A stretch of 64,000 nt of DNA from Aquipuribacter hungaricus (GTDB lineage Bacteria > Actinomycetota > Actinomycetes > Actinomycetales > JBBAYJ01). The translations under genes were made by a program, and so were the position numbers. The stretch lies in NCBI RefSeq assembly GCF_042663885.1, contig NZ_JBHSXV010000001.1, one strand, 5' to 3'. The notes under the pieces are model-generated. The model ran no database searches and was not told the DNA's origin. It saw nothing but the letters and a program-made list of their open reading frames with translations. Positions 16,044 to 24,900 of the stretch are shown piece after piece. The stretch's first letter is position 1. Every line of letters begins with the position of its first letter.

Positions 16044-16133
16044 GGCACCAGGACAGCGACCCGGGTGTCGCGAGAGCGTCGGACATCCTGCATACGCCCA
16101 CGACACACGGGGGCCGCACGGGCCGCCCCTCGG

Positions 16134-16874
16134 TCAGACGGTGCGGCCCCGCCCGTCGACGACCTCCTGCGCGACGTCCCGCAGCTTGCGGTTCGTGCGC
16201 CGGGACAGCTGCCCGAGCTCGGCGAAGGCCTCGTCCTCCGAGCAGCCCCGGGCGGCCATGACCATGCCCTTGGCCTGCTCGATGACCGACCGGGACGCCA
16301 TGGCCTGCCGCAGCTGCTGCACCTGCTCGGCGGTGCGGGCCAGCAGCGCGGCGTTGGCCAGGACGACGGCGGCCTCGGCGGCGAAGGCGTGGGTCTCGGC
16401 CAGGGCCTCCTCGTCGAACCCGGTGCCCGAGCGCGCGTAGAGGTTGAGGCCCCCGACCGCCCGGCCCGGCACGGGCAGGCCCACCGAGATCGACCGCGTG
16501 ACGCCGGCCCGGACCGCCTGGCGGGCGAAGTCCGGGTAGCGGGTCTCGTCCGCCGTGTCCCGCACCTGCACCAGGCGACCGCTGCGCGAGGCGTCGAGGC
16601 AGGGGCCGAACCCTCGGTCGTACTGCCGTTCGTCCAGGTGGACCGCCAGCTCGCCCGTGAACGCGACGGTGCGCGCGCGGTCATCCTCGACGAGCGTCAC
16701 CGACGCCTCGTCCACGCCCGGGACCGTCTGCCTGGCCGCCTGCGCGACGCGCGCGGCCACCCGTGACAGGGGCTCGTCCTCGACGAGGAGCCGGGACAGC
16801 GAGGCCTCCTCGCGGTCGTCGGCGCCGGGCCGACCGCTCCCGCCGTCGTCCGTCCTGCCAGGTGCTGGGGTCAT
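16134..16874 (-). CDS. GAF-ANTAR transcription antitermination regulator
   Basis: A 246-residue regulator with an N-terminal GAF sensor domain (about residues 25-170, RVAQAARQTVPGVDEASVTL to VGGLNLYAR) and a C-terminal ANTAR RNA-binding domain (about 180-240, with SVIEQAKGMVMAARGCSEDEAF). ANTAR proteins bind two-hairpin RNA motifs and prevent termination. ATG 16874 is chosen because GAGGGAA lies a few bases upstream; the frame stays open to 17036. In actinobacteria this architecture is common and often lies near SpoIIE/RsbW-type stress regulators, as it does here. The targets are not visible in the window. Confidence 0.87.
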   Translation of the reverse strand: MTPAPGRTDDGGSGRPGADDREEASLSRLLVEDEPLSRVAARVAQAARQTVPGVDEASVTLVEDDRARTVAFTGELAVHLDERQYDRGFGPCLDASRSGRLVQVRDTADETRYPDFARQAVRAGVTRSISVGLPVPGRAVGGLNLYARSGTGFDEEALAETHAFAAEAAVVLANAALLARTAEQVQQLRQAMASRSVIEQAKGMVMAARGCSEDEAFAELGQLSRRTNRKLRDVAQEVVDGRGRTV

Positions 16875-17192
16875 GCGCGTTCCCTCGGTGGTCAGCGCGC
16901 GGCGGCACGATGACCGGGCGCCGGGCGCGACGACGCACCTCCGAGGTTCCTTCCCGTCCTGGGACCGGTCAAGTCGGCGCGGCAGGGGCGACGCGACCGA
17001 CCTCAGGCGCCGTCGGACCGGCGGCGCGAGGGCCACGGCCCCACCGCCCGGTCGCGGCCACCGGTCTTCGCGCCAGCCGCCCGTCGACCGCGTCCCGGGG
17101 CGCCGGCACGGCTCCCCTGTGGTCGGCAGCCGCGCCCCGCACCTGGAGCAGAACGGCGGCGGCGGCCGCCCCTGCCGGCCCCTGTCGTCCGG
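16875..17192. other. Intergenic stretch, no gene seen
   Basis: About 318 bases between the ANTAR gene start and the small cysteine-containing protein. Long open frames exist on both strands, but all are Arg/Pro/Gly-biased shadows. I see no convincing gene, hairpin or promoter apart from the ANTAR gene's own upstream region. Confidence 0.4.
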
Positions 17193-17411
17193 TCAGACGA
17201 GCGAGCGGGCGACCGTCGTGGCGAGCGCGGCCGCGGAGTCCAGGACCCCCGCCGTGGCGGCGGGCGCGCACAGCACGCGCGACCAGCTCCCGAGCGGGCC
17301 GGGCGCGGGGTCGGCGTAGCGGCACGGCCAGGCCACCTGGCAGGCCGGGCAGACGTCGCCGCTCGTGCCGACCTCCTGGCCGGGGGTGCGGCGGTGCCAT
17401 CCCGTGCTCAC
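17193..17411 (-). CDS. Small cysteine-containing protein (possible zinc ribbon)
   Basis: A possible 72-residue protein starting at GTG 17411. The N-terminal part GWHRRTPGQEVGTSGDVCPACQVAW followed by PCRY has three Cys spaced like a half zinc knuckle; the C-terminus is a plain Ala-rich helix. The sequence does not look like a shadow of another gene and the facing strand has none here, but I do not recognise the family firmly. It is divergent from the RsbW-like gene. Confidence 0.45.
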   Translation of the reverse strand: MSTGWHRRTPGQEVGTSGDVCPACQVAWPCRYADPAPGPLGSWSRVLCAPAATAGVLDSAAALATTVARSLV

Positions 17412-17559
17412 CGCCCCATCATCCCGGGCCGTGCCGGTGCCGACGACCGCACCCGCCGCGGCACGCCTGCCCGCCCCCGGCACGGCCGGGCGGGCCGCAC
17501 CGCAGACCCGTGGACGTACCGGTGCGTGGGAACCCCCCACGGCTGGGCACACAGAGGGC

Positions 17560-17946
17560 ATGCGGCAGATGGCGATCGACCAGGGTGGGCTCCCGGGCGA
17601 CGCCCGCCGCGCCGTGAGCCGCGTGTGCCGCCAGGCCAGGACCGGAGCGGGGTGCGAGGCGTCCGCGGTGCTCCTGACCAGCGAGGTCGTGACCAACGCC
17701 ATGGTCCACGGCACGGGCGTGGTACGGCTCGCGGTCGGCGTGGACGACCTGGTCGTCCGGGTCGAGGTGGGCGACGACTCCTCACGGCTGCCGCGGACGA
17801 CCCCTGCCCCGACCGGCGACGACGACGGGCTCGACCTGGGCGGCCGCGGGATGGGGATCGTCGAGGCGCTGTCGTCCTCGTGGGGGTCCTCGGTCCCCGC
17901 CGGCGGCGGCAAGACGGTCTGGTTCGAGGTCCCGACGCACCCGTGA
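17560..17946 (+). CDS. RsbW-like ATP-binding (anti-sigma / HATPase_c_2) protein
   Basis: A 128-residue GHKL-type ATPase of the anti-sigma factor kinase family. It has the N box LLTSEVVTNAMVHG, a VEVGDDSS segment (Asp binding the adenine) and the glycine-rich LDLGGRGMGIVEALSSSWG with a terminal KTVWFEV strand. Such proteins bind sigma factors or anti-anti-sigma proteins in partner-switching pathways. The start is uncertain: ATG 17560 is the first good one, though the N-terminal strand may begin earlier (the frame is open upstream with no start codon close by). The SpoIIE phosphatase gene follows on the same strand and is the likely antagonist. Confidence 0.82.
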   Translation: MRQMAIDQGGLPGDARRAVSRVCRQARTGAGCEASAVLLTSEVVTNAMVHGTGVVRLAVGVDDLVVRVEVGDDSSRLPRTTPAPTGDDDGLDLGGRGMGIVEALSSSWGSSVPAGGGKTVWFEVPTHP

Positions 17947-18020
17947 GCCCGGTCGGGCCGGTCCAGCCGGTCGGGCCGCGCGCGGCAGCCGGGGACGGCG
18001 CCGGCTCCTACGGTGTGCCC

Positions 18021-19274
18021 ATGGCGGCTGCGATCACGTTCGATCTGAGAGCACTGCTCGACGGCGTCGAGGCGGCTCCTCCCATGGGCGGCGTCGAGGC
18101 TCTGGCATCGGAGCTGGCGGCCAAGGTCGGGGCGTCGGAGGTGAGCTTCCTCATCGCCGACCTGCTCGGCGGCAGCCTGGTGCGCCTGGCCCGGGCGCAG
18201 CCGCCAGGGCACCCGCCCGCCTCCCGCGCGGCGCCGGGCGCGGTGGCCGCCGGGGGCACCCCGGCCGGGGCGGCGCTGCGCACGCAGCAGGTCCAGATCG
18301 AGGCCGCCGAGGCCGCTGCAGGCGAGGACCCCGAGCAGGTGCGGGTCTTCGCCCCGGTGACGGCCCGCGGCGAGGCCGTGGGGGTGCTGGAGCTGCTGCT
18401 GGCGGGACCGCCCGACGAGGTGCAGCTGGCGTACCTGGGCGAGGCGGCCCACGCCCTGGCCTACGTGGTCATCGCCGACCGCCGCTACACCGACCTGTAC
18501 GAGTGGGGCCAGCGCAGCGTGCCCCTGTCGCTGCAGGCGGAGATCCAGCGCCGGCTCCTGCCCGGCTCGTACACCTGCGAGGCGGGCCGGTTCACCCTGG
18601 CCGGCTGGCAGGTCCCCGCGCACGACGCGGGCGGCGACACCTTCGACTTCGCCCTGGACCAGGACACCCTGCACCTGTCGATCACCGACGCCGTCGGCCA
18701 CGGCGTCGTGTCGGCCCTGCTCGCGACCCTCGTGGTGTCCAGCCTGCGCAACAGCCGCCGCGCCCGCACCAGCGTCCTGGAGCAGGCGCAGCGGGCCGCG
18801 GCGGACCTCGCGGCCCACGCCACGCCCGAGCAGTACGTCACGGGCCAGCTCGTCCGCGTCGACATGGCCACCGGTACCTGCCAGGTGGTCAACGCCGGGC
18901 ACGTGGCCCCGCTGCTCGTGCGCGACGGGCAGGTCACCGACGTCGTGCTCGACGCCGACCCGCCGTTCGGCCTCCTGCCGGGGTCCGCCTACCGGTCGCA
19001 GACCTTCCGGCTGCAGGCGGGCGACCGCCTGGTGCTGCTCACCGACGGCATGCTCGAGCGCGAGGCGGCCGGGGCCGACGTCCGCGGGGTGCTCCGGCAG
19101 GTGGTGGACCAGCACCCGCGCGAGGTGGTCCAGGTGCTCACCCGTGCGGTGCTCGCGGCGACGGAGGACCAGCTGAGGGACGACGCCACCGTCATGGTGG
19201 TCGACTGGTACGGCGGCCCCGAGGCACCCCGCACGGCGACCGCCGGCGCCACGCGGGACCGAGCCTCGACCTGA
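18021..19274 (+). CDS. SpoIIE/RsbU-type PP2C protein phosphatase with N-terminal GAF-like domain
   Basis: A 417-residue protein. Residues about 15-165 look like a degenerate GAF sensor (EVSFLIADLLGGSLVRLAR, VRVFAPVTARGEAVGVLEL). The C-terminal PP2C phosphatase spans about 175-400, with the SpoIIE hallmarks LQAEIQRRLLPG, DAGGDTFDF (metal Asp), ITDAVGHGVVSALLATLVV (metal Asp), VNAGHVAPLLV, RLVLLTDGMLERE and LRDDATVMVV. All metal-binding Asp are present. It would dephosphorylate an anti-anti-sigma factor in partner switching. ATG 18021 is preceded by TACGGT at a 6-base gap, i.e. a leaderless promoter, so it can be expressed apart from the RsbW-like gene. Confidence 0.88.
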   Translation: MAAAITFDLRALLDGVEAAPPMGGVEALASELAAKVGASEVSFLIADLLGGSLVRLARAQPPGHPPASRAAPGAVAAGGTPAGAALRTQQVQIEAAEAAAGEDPEQVRVFAPVTARGEAVGVLELLLAGPPDEVQLAYLGEAAHALAYVVIADRRYTDLYEWGQRSVPLSLQAEIQRRLLPGSYTCEAGRFTLAGWQVPAHDAGGDTFDFALDQDTLHLSITDAVGHGVVSALLATLVVSSLRNSRRARTSVLEQAQRAAADLAAHATPEQYVTGQLVRVDMATGTCQVVNAGHVAPLLVRDGQVTDVVLDADPPFGLLPGSAYRSQTFRLQAGDRLVLLTDGMLEREAAGADVRGVLRQVVDQHPREVVQVLTRAVLAATEDQLRDDATVMVVDWYGGPEAPRTATAGATRDRAST

Positions 19275-19361
19275 GGCGGCGGGCCGTGCCGGTCTGACGG
19301 AGCACCCGGCTGACCGACGGGCCCGGCTGACCGACGGGCCCGGCTGACGGGCGGGACCGGG

Positions 19362-19511
19362 TCAGGGGACGACGACGACCTTGCCGGACAGGGTGCCCGC
19401 GGCGGTACGGGCGTGGACGCCGGCCAGGTCGGCGAGCGGGACCCGCTCGGCGACGTCGACGGTGAGCTCGCCCCGGACCACGCGGGCGATGCGGTCTCGG
19501 CCGCCGCGGTC
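19362..19511 (-). pseudogene. Remnant of an NADP-dependent quinone oxidoreductase (MDR family), C-terminal end only
   Basis: The last ~49 codons of this minus-strand frame (RIARVVRGELTVDVAERVPL, then ADLAGVHARTAAGTLSGKVVVVP and stop) match the end of zinc-free medium-chain oxidoreductases, where a GELTVDVA..PLADLAGVHA..AGTLSGK strand-helix-strand closes the catalytic domain. Upstream in every minus-strand frame there is no Rossmann fold or N-terminal catalytic domain; that space is occupied by the plus-strand gene at 19587. It is therefore a deletion remnant of about one seventh of a gene, still intact at its stop. Confidence 0.72.
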
Positions 19512-19586
19512 GGCGGGGCGGCGCCGCCGGTCGCCCTGGGACGTGGGACCGCAGGCGCGCCTCCTGACCGCGCCTACCCTCGTCGC

Positions 19587-20261
19587 GTGACCCGGTCGAC
19601 CGACGCGACCCCGGGCGGCACGCTCGTGCTCACCGCCCACCCGGACTCCACGTCGCTCACCCACCACGCGGCGCGGCGGCTGCGGGACCTGCTGGGGCCG
19701 GACGACGTCACCGTCGCCCACCTCGCCCAGGAGGGCTTCGACCCGAGGTGGACCCTCGCCGACCGTCGGGCGTACCTCGGCCAGGCGACGCCTGGCCCCG
19801 ACGTCCTCGCCGAGCACCGGCGCGTCGACCAGGCCGACCACCTGGTGCTGGTGTTCCCGGTGCAGTGGTGGTCGCTGCCCGCGCTGCTCAAGGGCTGGGT
19901 GGACCGGGTCCTCGTCGCCGGCTGGGCGTTCGACCTCGACGAGGACGGCACGGTCGTCCCACGGCTGCAGCGGCTCACCGTCCACCTGCTGCCCCTGTCC
20001 GGCACCTCGGCCGGCTCGTTCGACCGCCACGGGTACACCCGGTCCTTCCGCACGCAGCTCGAGCAGGGCGTCGTCGGCTACTGCGGCGCACGTGCAGGCG
20101 TCACCGCGTTCGTCCACGACTCCGAGAGCGGCGACCGGGAGGCCGTGGCCGCCGCCGTGGACCGGGCCGCGGGCAGCATCGCCACGAGCATCACCGGCAC
20201 AGCCACCAGCACCAGCAGCGCCGGCACCACCGGCGCCCCGGTCGTCGCTCAGGAGGGCTGA
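19587..20261 (+). CDS. NAD(P)H-dependent oxidoreductase (flavodoxin-like quinone reductase)
   Basis: A 224-residue flavodoxin-fold protein of the NAD(P)H quinone oxidoreductase (NQO1/KefF/YwrO-like) family. Visible family blocks are LVLTAHPDSTSLTHHAARRL, DHLVLVFPVQWWSLPALLKGWVDRVL and AGWAFDLDEDG; the end is a low-complexity Thr/Ser/Ala tail. It should bind FMN or FAD and reduce quinones or related compounds by two electrons. GTG 19587 follows TACCCT after 6 bases, a leaderless promoter pattern. The last 13 bases overlap the convergent TetR gene. Confidence 0.85.
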   Translation: MTRSTDATPGGTLVLTAHPDSTSLTHHAARRLRDLLGPDDVTVAHLAQEGFDPRWTLADRRAYLGQATPGPDVLAEHRRVDQADHLVLVFPVQWWSLPALLKGWVDRVLVAGWAFDLDEDGTVVPRLQRLTVHLLPLSGTSAGSFDRHGYTRSFRTQLEQGVVGYCGARAGVTAFVHDSESGDREAVAAAVDRAAGSIATSITGTATSTSSAGTTGAPVVAQEG

Positions 20262-20872
20262 GCGGCCCGTCCCCCGGGCCGCAGCGACTCCAACGTCGCC
20301 CACGCCGAGTCCAGCGCGGCCTCGAGCGGCCAGCTCGACCGCTCCGGCTGGCTGAGCAGGAGCCCGCCCTGGACCGCGGCGAGCACGGCCGCCGCCAGAC
20401 GGTCGGGGTCGGCCCCCGGGTCGACGTGCCCGCCGGCCTGCATCCGGCGGACCCCGTCGGCCACGCGCGTGCGCCACCCGGTCCACCCCGCCCGCAGGAG
20501 CTCCGCGGTCTCGGCGTCCGTGGCGGCCATCTGCGCCGTCAGCGAGCCGATGGGGCAGGCCCACCGGCCGAGACCCAGGTAGTACTCCTCGAGGCCGCGG
20601 CGCCAGGCGGCCCAGGACTCCCACGTCGACAGGTCGCTGAGGTGTGGCTCCTGGGCGGCGAGGAGCTGCCTGCCCTCCCAGAGCGCCACCTCCCGGACGA
20701 GCTCCGCCTTGCCGCCGGGGAAGTAGTGGAACAGCTGGCTCTTGCTGGTCAGGGTCGCGGCACGGACGTCGTCGAGGCTCGTGCCGTCGATGCCGGCGTC
20801 GAGGATCCGCTGCGCCGTCGCCTCGACGATGCGACTCCTCGTGCGCCGCCCCTTCTCCGTCAGCTCGGCCAC
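20249..20872 (-). CDS. TetR-family transcriptional regulator
   Basis: A 207-residue repressor. The N-terminal helix-turn-helix is clear: RSRIVEATAQRILDAGIDGT, then LDDVRAATLTSKSQLFHYFPGGKAELV. The C-terminal ligand domain resembles the AcrR/YxaF-type group (CPIGSLTAQMA motif). GTG 20872 is preceded by TACGCT 6 bases upstream on the minus strand, so it is probably leaderless. It is divergent from the SDR gene at 20927, with two TGGAC...GTCCA palindromes between, so autoregulation and control of the SDR gene are very likely. The frame is open further upstream, but that part is shadow. Confidence 0.87.
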   Translation of the reverse strand: MAELTEKGRRTRSRIVEATAQRILDAGIDGTSLDDVRAATLTSKSQLFHYFPGGKAELVREVALWEGRQLLAAQEPHLSDLSTWESWAAWRRGLEEYYLGLGRWACPIGSLTAQMAATDAETAELLRAGWTGWRTRVADGVRRMQAGGHVDPGADPDRLAAAVLAAVQGGLLLSQPERSSWPLEAALDSAWATLESLRPGGRAAQPS

Positions 20873-20889
20873 CTCATCAGCGTAGACGA

Positions 20890-20936
20890 CTGGACCGTCC
20901 GGTCCAGCTGCTGCTAGGAATGGACCATGCAGTCCA
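20890..20936. promoter_or_regulatory. Two palindromic operators for the divergent TetR regulator
   Basis: CTGGACCGTCCGGTCCAG (20890-20907) is a palindrome with 8-bp arms and a 2-bp centre. A second element, TGGACCATGCAGTCCA (20921-20936), has 5-bp arms of the same half site and contains the ATG of the SDR gene. The sites are 31 bp apart start to start (about three helical turns). They lie between divergent tetR and SDR starts, the classic TetR arrangement. Confidence 0.8.
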
Positions 20937-21733
20937 ACTCTGACGCCCTGTCCTCCCTCCCCCGCGACACCCGCCTCGCCGGCCGCACCGCCGTCGTCAC
21001 CGGCTCCTCCAGCGGCATCGGCGAGGCGGTCGCCCGCGTGCTCGCCGCCTCCGGCGCCGAGGTGGTCGTCACCGGTCGCGACGCCCACCGCACCCAGGCC
21101 GTCGCCGACGCCGTGCGCGCCGACGGCGGCACCGCCCACGCGGTCACGGCCGACCTCGGCGCCTCGCCCGACGCCGTCCGCGCGTTCGCCCGCCGGGCGA
21201 GCGACGTGCTGGGCGGGCGCGTCGACATCCTCGTCAACAACGCCGGCGTCTACCCCGTCGGGCCCACGGCGACCACCTCCGACGCCGACCTCGAGGCGGT
21301 GTGGGCCACCAACGTCCGTGCCCCGCACGTCCTCGTGGGCGCGCTCGCCCCGGCCATGGCGGAGCGGGGCTCGGGCTCCGTCGTGGTCGTCGGGTCCTGG
21401 ATGGCGCGCACGGGGGTCCCCTTCGGCGCCGCCTACACCGCGAGCAAGGCCGCGGTCGAGCAGTTCACCCGCACCTGGGCCGCGGAGTACGGCCCGAGCG
21501 GCGTCCGCGTCAACACGGTCGCGCCCGGCGCCACGTCCACCCCGGGCAACGCCGGCTCCGAGGACGCGCTGGCCGCGATGACCGCGGGCACCCCGGCGGG
21601 GCGCCCGGTCCGCCCGGTCGACATCGCCACCGCCGTCCGCTGGCTGGTGAGCGACGAGGCGGTGTTCGTCCACGGCGCGCTGCTCGACGTCGACGGCGGC
21701 CTGTCGGCCACCCGGTTCACCGCCGCCGCCTGA
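20927..21733 (+). CDS. Short-chain dehydrogenase/reductase (SDR)
   Basis: A 268-residue classical SDR oxidoreductase. The cofactor motif GSSSGIGEA, the TGRD after strand two (Arg favours NADPH), NNAG in ILVNNAGVYPVG, and the catalytic Ser/Tyr/Lys of VVGSWMART...AAYTASKAA are all present, and the C-terminal GALLDVDGGLSA is typical. ATG 20927 lies inside one of the palindromic operator elements, so the divergent TetR protein should repress it. The substrate is unknown. Confidence 0.9.
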   Translation: MQSNSDALSSLPRDTRLAGRTAVVTGSSSGIGEAVARVLAASGAEVVVTGRDAHRTQAVADAVRADGGTAHAVTADLGASPDAVRAFARRASDVLGGRVDILVNNAGVYPVGPTATTSDADLEAVWATNVRAPHVLVGALAPAMAERGSGSVVVVGSWMARTGVPFGAAYTASKAAVEQFTRTWAAEYGPSGVRVNTVAPGATSTPGNAGSEDALAAMTAGTPAGRPVRPVDIATAVRWLVSDEAVFVHGALLDVDGGLSATRFTAAA

Positions 21734-21790
21734 GCCTCATCCCCAGCGGACCGGCGGCGTGAGCTGCAGCCGGTCCACAGATCACAGAAC

Positions 21791-21816
21791 GGTAACGGTG
21801 CCGAAACCTTACGAAA
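21791..21816. promoter_or_regulatory. Candidate promoter/operator of the secreted GH127 gene
   Basis: In the gap 21734-21985 there is a locally AT-richer stretch with GGTAACGGTGCCGAAACC (an imperfect palindrome, GGTnnCGG..CCGnnACC) followed by TTACGAAAC. The CCGAAA core recurs upstream of the other arabinose-locus genes (near 35086-35115 and 40971-40986), so a LacI-type site is plausible. The evidence is only motif similarity. Confidence 0.35.
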
Positions 21817-21985
21817 CTCTCTGTCACGACCCGCCGCGTGACCGGTAACACAGACGTGCACCGCCCGTTCCTGCCCGACCGGCCGCCGACGTGGGCGGCC
21901 GGCCCGGGGCAGGTCCTGGCCCACGCCCGGGCGGTCGCAGCGTCATCGGGCACCGACGCCGGGTGGCACGACGGGAGGACACACC

Positions 21986-24900
21986 ATGGACCGCAGCAGC
22001 GCCCCGCCGACGGACGTGACGGACGACCGGGAGACCACCGCACCGGGGCACCTGAGCCGCCGGACCTTCGTGGGCGCCTCGGTCGTGGGGGCCGCGCTCG
22101 CCGCCACCTCCGGAGGGCTGCCGGCGACGGCCGCCGTCGCCGGGGCCCCCGTGGTCACCGTCGACCCGGCGGGCATCCCGTGGGTCGGCGCCGGGAGCAC
22201 GGCCCCGGTCCGGCCGTTCCGGCTGCACGAGCTCACCCTGGGACCGGGCCTCATGGCCGAGAAGCGCGACCGCATGAAGGCGTTCCTGCGGCAGTACGAC
22301 GAGCGCCGCTTCCTCGTGCTGTTCAACCAGCAGGCGGGCCGGCCCAACCCGCCCGGCGTCGCCGTGCCGGGTGGCTGGGAGGACGGCGGCCTGCTGAGCG
22401 GCCACTGGGCGGGGCACTACATGACCGCCCTCGCGCAGGCGCACGCCGACGCCGGCGAGCAGGTGTTCAAGGACAAGCTCGACTGGATGGTGTCCGAGCT
22501 CGCCGCCTGCCAGGAGGCGATCACGGCCCGCCTCGGCACCGGCGGCGGCGGGCCCCTCCCCGAGCCCGTGGTCGGCCGCGTCGCCGGGCGCCACGGGAAG
22601 GGCCTTCGGCTCAACGGGCCGAGCCAGGCCCAGCACGTCCGGCTGCCGCAGGAGACCGTGTCGCAGCTCAGGGCCTTCACCGTCGCGACCTGGGTCAACC
22701 TGGGCTCGGAAGCCACCTGGTCCCGGGTGTTCGACTTCGGCTCCAGCACGGCCGTCAACATGTTCCTCACCCCGCGGGCCGGGGTCGCGGGGACGCCCCC
22801 GCGCTTCGCCATCACCGTCGGCGGCTCCGGCGCCGAGCAGCAGCTCACGGGGACGCAGCCGCTGCCGGTCGGGCAGTGGGTGCACCTGGCGGTGACCCTC
22901 GCCGACGGCGTGGGGACGCTCTACGTGGACGGCACGCCGGTCGCCACGAACCCCGCCATGACGCTGGACCCGTCCTCCCTCGGCGTCCCCGGAAACGTCT
23001 GGATCGGCCGCTCGCACTACGGCGACGCCCCGCTGGACGCGACGCTCGACGAGTTCCACGTGTTCGACCGCGCGCTGTCGCCCGCGGAGGTCGCCTCGCT
23101 CACCACGTCGGCGGCCGGCACCACCGGCGGCGGCAACATCGCCTGGTACGGCTTCGAGGAGGACGGCGGCACGACGGCGCTGGACTCCTCCGCCAACGGC
23201 CGGGACGCGGGCATCGTCGCCGTGGTCACCGACACCCGGCTCTGGACGCCCACCCACCCGGGCTACCTGGGCGCGATCCCCGAGGACGCCGTCATCCGGC
23301 TCGGTCCCCCGCGGTTCGCCGTCTACGGCGGGGACCTGTCGGCGAACGTCTGGGCCCCCTGGTACACCCAGCACAAGATCATGCGGGGCCTGCTGGACGC
23401 CTACGTCCTCACCGGAAACGAGACGGCCCGGGACGTCGTGGTGCGGATGGCCGGCTGGGCGCACCTGGCCCTCACGGTCGGGGACGCGCGCCACCCCGAC
23501 TACACCGGCGGCCCGACGCGCGACGACCTGGACCTGATGTGGGACACCTACATCGCGGGCGAGTACGGCGGCGCGAACGAGGTGTTCCCCGAGCTCTACG
23601 CCCTCACCGGCGACGAGACCCACCTGCGGACCGCGACGCTGTTCGACAACCGGGAGTCGCTGTTCCAGGCCACGGTCGAGGACCGGGACATCCTCGTGGT
23701 CACCGACCCCGCCGCGTACGGCCGGCGCCGTCCCGCCCGGCTGCACGCCAACCAGCACGTGCCGGGCTTCACCGGCTACCTGCGGGTGTACGAGCAGTCG
23801 GGCGACCGCGACTACCTCGACGCCGCGGCGCACTTCTTCGGCATGGTGGTCCCGCACCGGATGTTCGCCAACGGCGGCACCGGCGGCAACTACCCGGGGT
23901 CCAACAACAACATCGAGATGCTGCAGAACCGGGACAACATCGCGAACGCCATCGCGGCCGGCGGGTCCGAGAGCTGCACCACCTACAACCTGTCCAAGCT
24001 CGCGACGAACCTGTTCTTCCACGACCAGGACCCCCGCTACATGGAGTACGTCGAGCGGGCGCTGTTCAACCAGCTCGCCGGGACGCGCGCCGACACCGCG
24101 AGCACGGCGAACCCGCAGGTGACGTACTTCCAGCCGCTCACGCCCGGGGTGGGGAAGTCCTACGGCAACACCGGGACCTGCTGCGGCGGGACGGGTCTGG
24201 AGGTGCACACCAAGCACCAGGAGACGGTCTTCGCCCGCTCGGCCGACGGGTCGACCCTGTACGTCAACCAGTACATGAGCACGACGCTGGACTGGGCGGA
24301 GCGGGGCTTCACCGTCACGCAGACGACCGGCTTCCCACGGGCGCACACCTCGCGCCTGACCGTCGACGGGAGCGGCAGGCTCGAGCTGCGGCTCCGTGTC
24401 CCACACTGGGCGACGAAGGGGTTCCGGGTCAGCGTGGGCGGGGTCGCCGTGGCCACCGGCAGGCCGGGGACGTACGTCTCGGTCGACCGCACGTGGTCGC
24501 CCGGCGACGTGGTCGAGGTCTCCATGCCGTTCTCGGTCCGCGTCGAGCGGGCCCTCGACCGGCCCGACACCCAGTCGGTGTTCTGGGGACCGCTGCTCAT
24601 GCCGCTCCTGGGCCGGGAGGAGGACGGCGGGTTCCGCGAGCTCAGCCTCTACCGGCACCTGCGCCTGGACGGGGACTACGGCCGCGCGGTCACCCCGGCA
24701 GGCACCACCGCCGCCGGCGACCCGCTCCTGGCTGCCGGCGGGTGGACGCTGCGCCCCTGGTACGTCGGCGACACCGAGGCGCACTCGGCGTACTTCCGCC
24801 GCGTCGAGCCGACCGTCGTCTTCGGGGCGCTCGACACCGGCGTGCCGAACCGGACGAGGGACGACGACCTGCCCCGCTACGACGTGCCGGAGGCCGGCGT

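Noticed and set aside
19512..20624. Upstream extension of the minus-strand frame that ends at 19362
   Set aside because: Only the last ~49 codons resemble an oxidoreductase; the rest is antisense to the quinone-reductase gene and has no fold or motif.
21824..24784. A 986-codon minus-strand open frame opposite the secreted GH127 gene
   Set aside because: Antisense shadow; the plus strand has a TAT signal, a strong ribosome-binding site and GH127 active-site residues.
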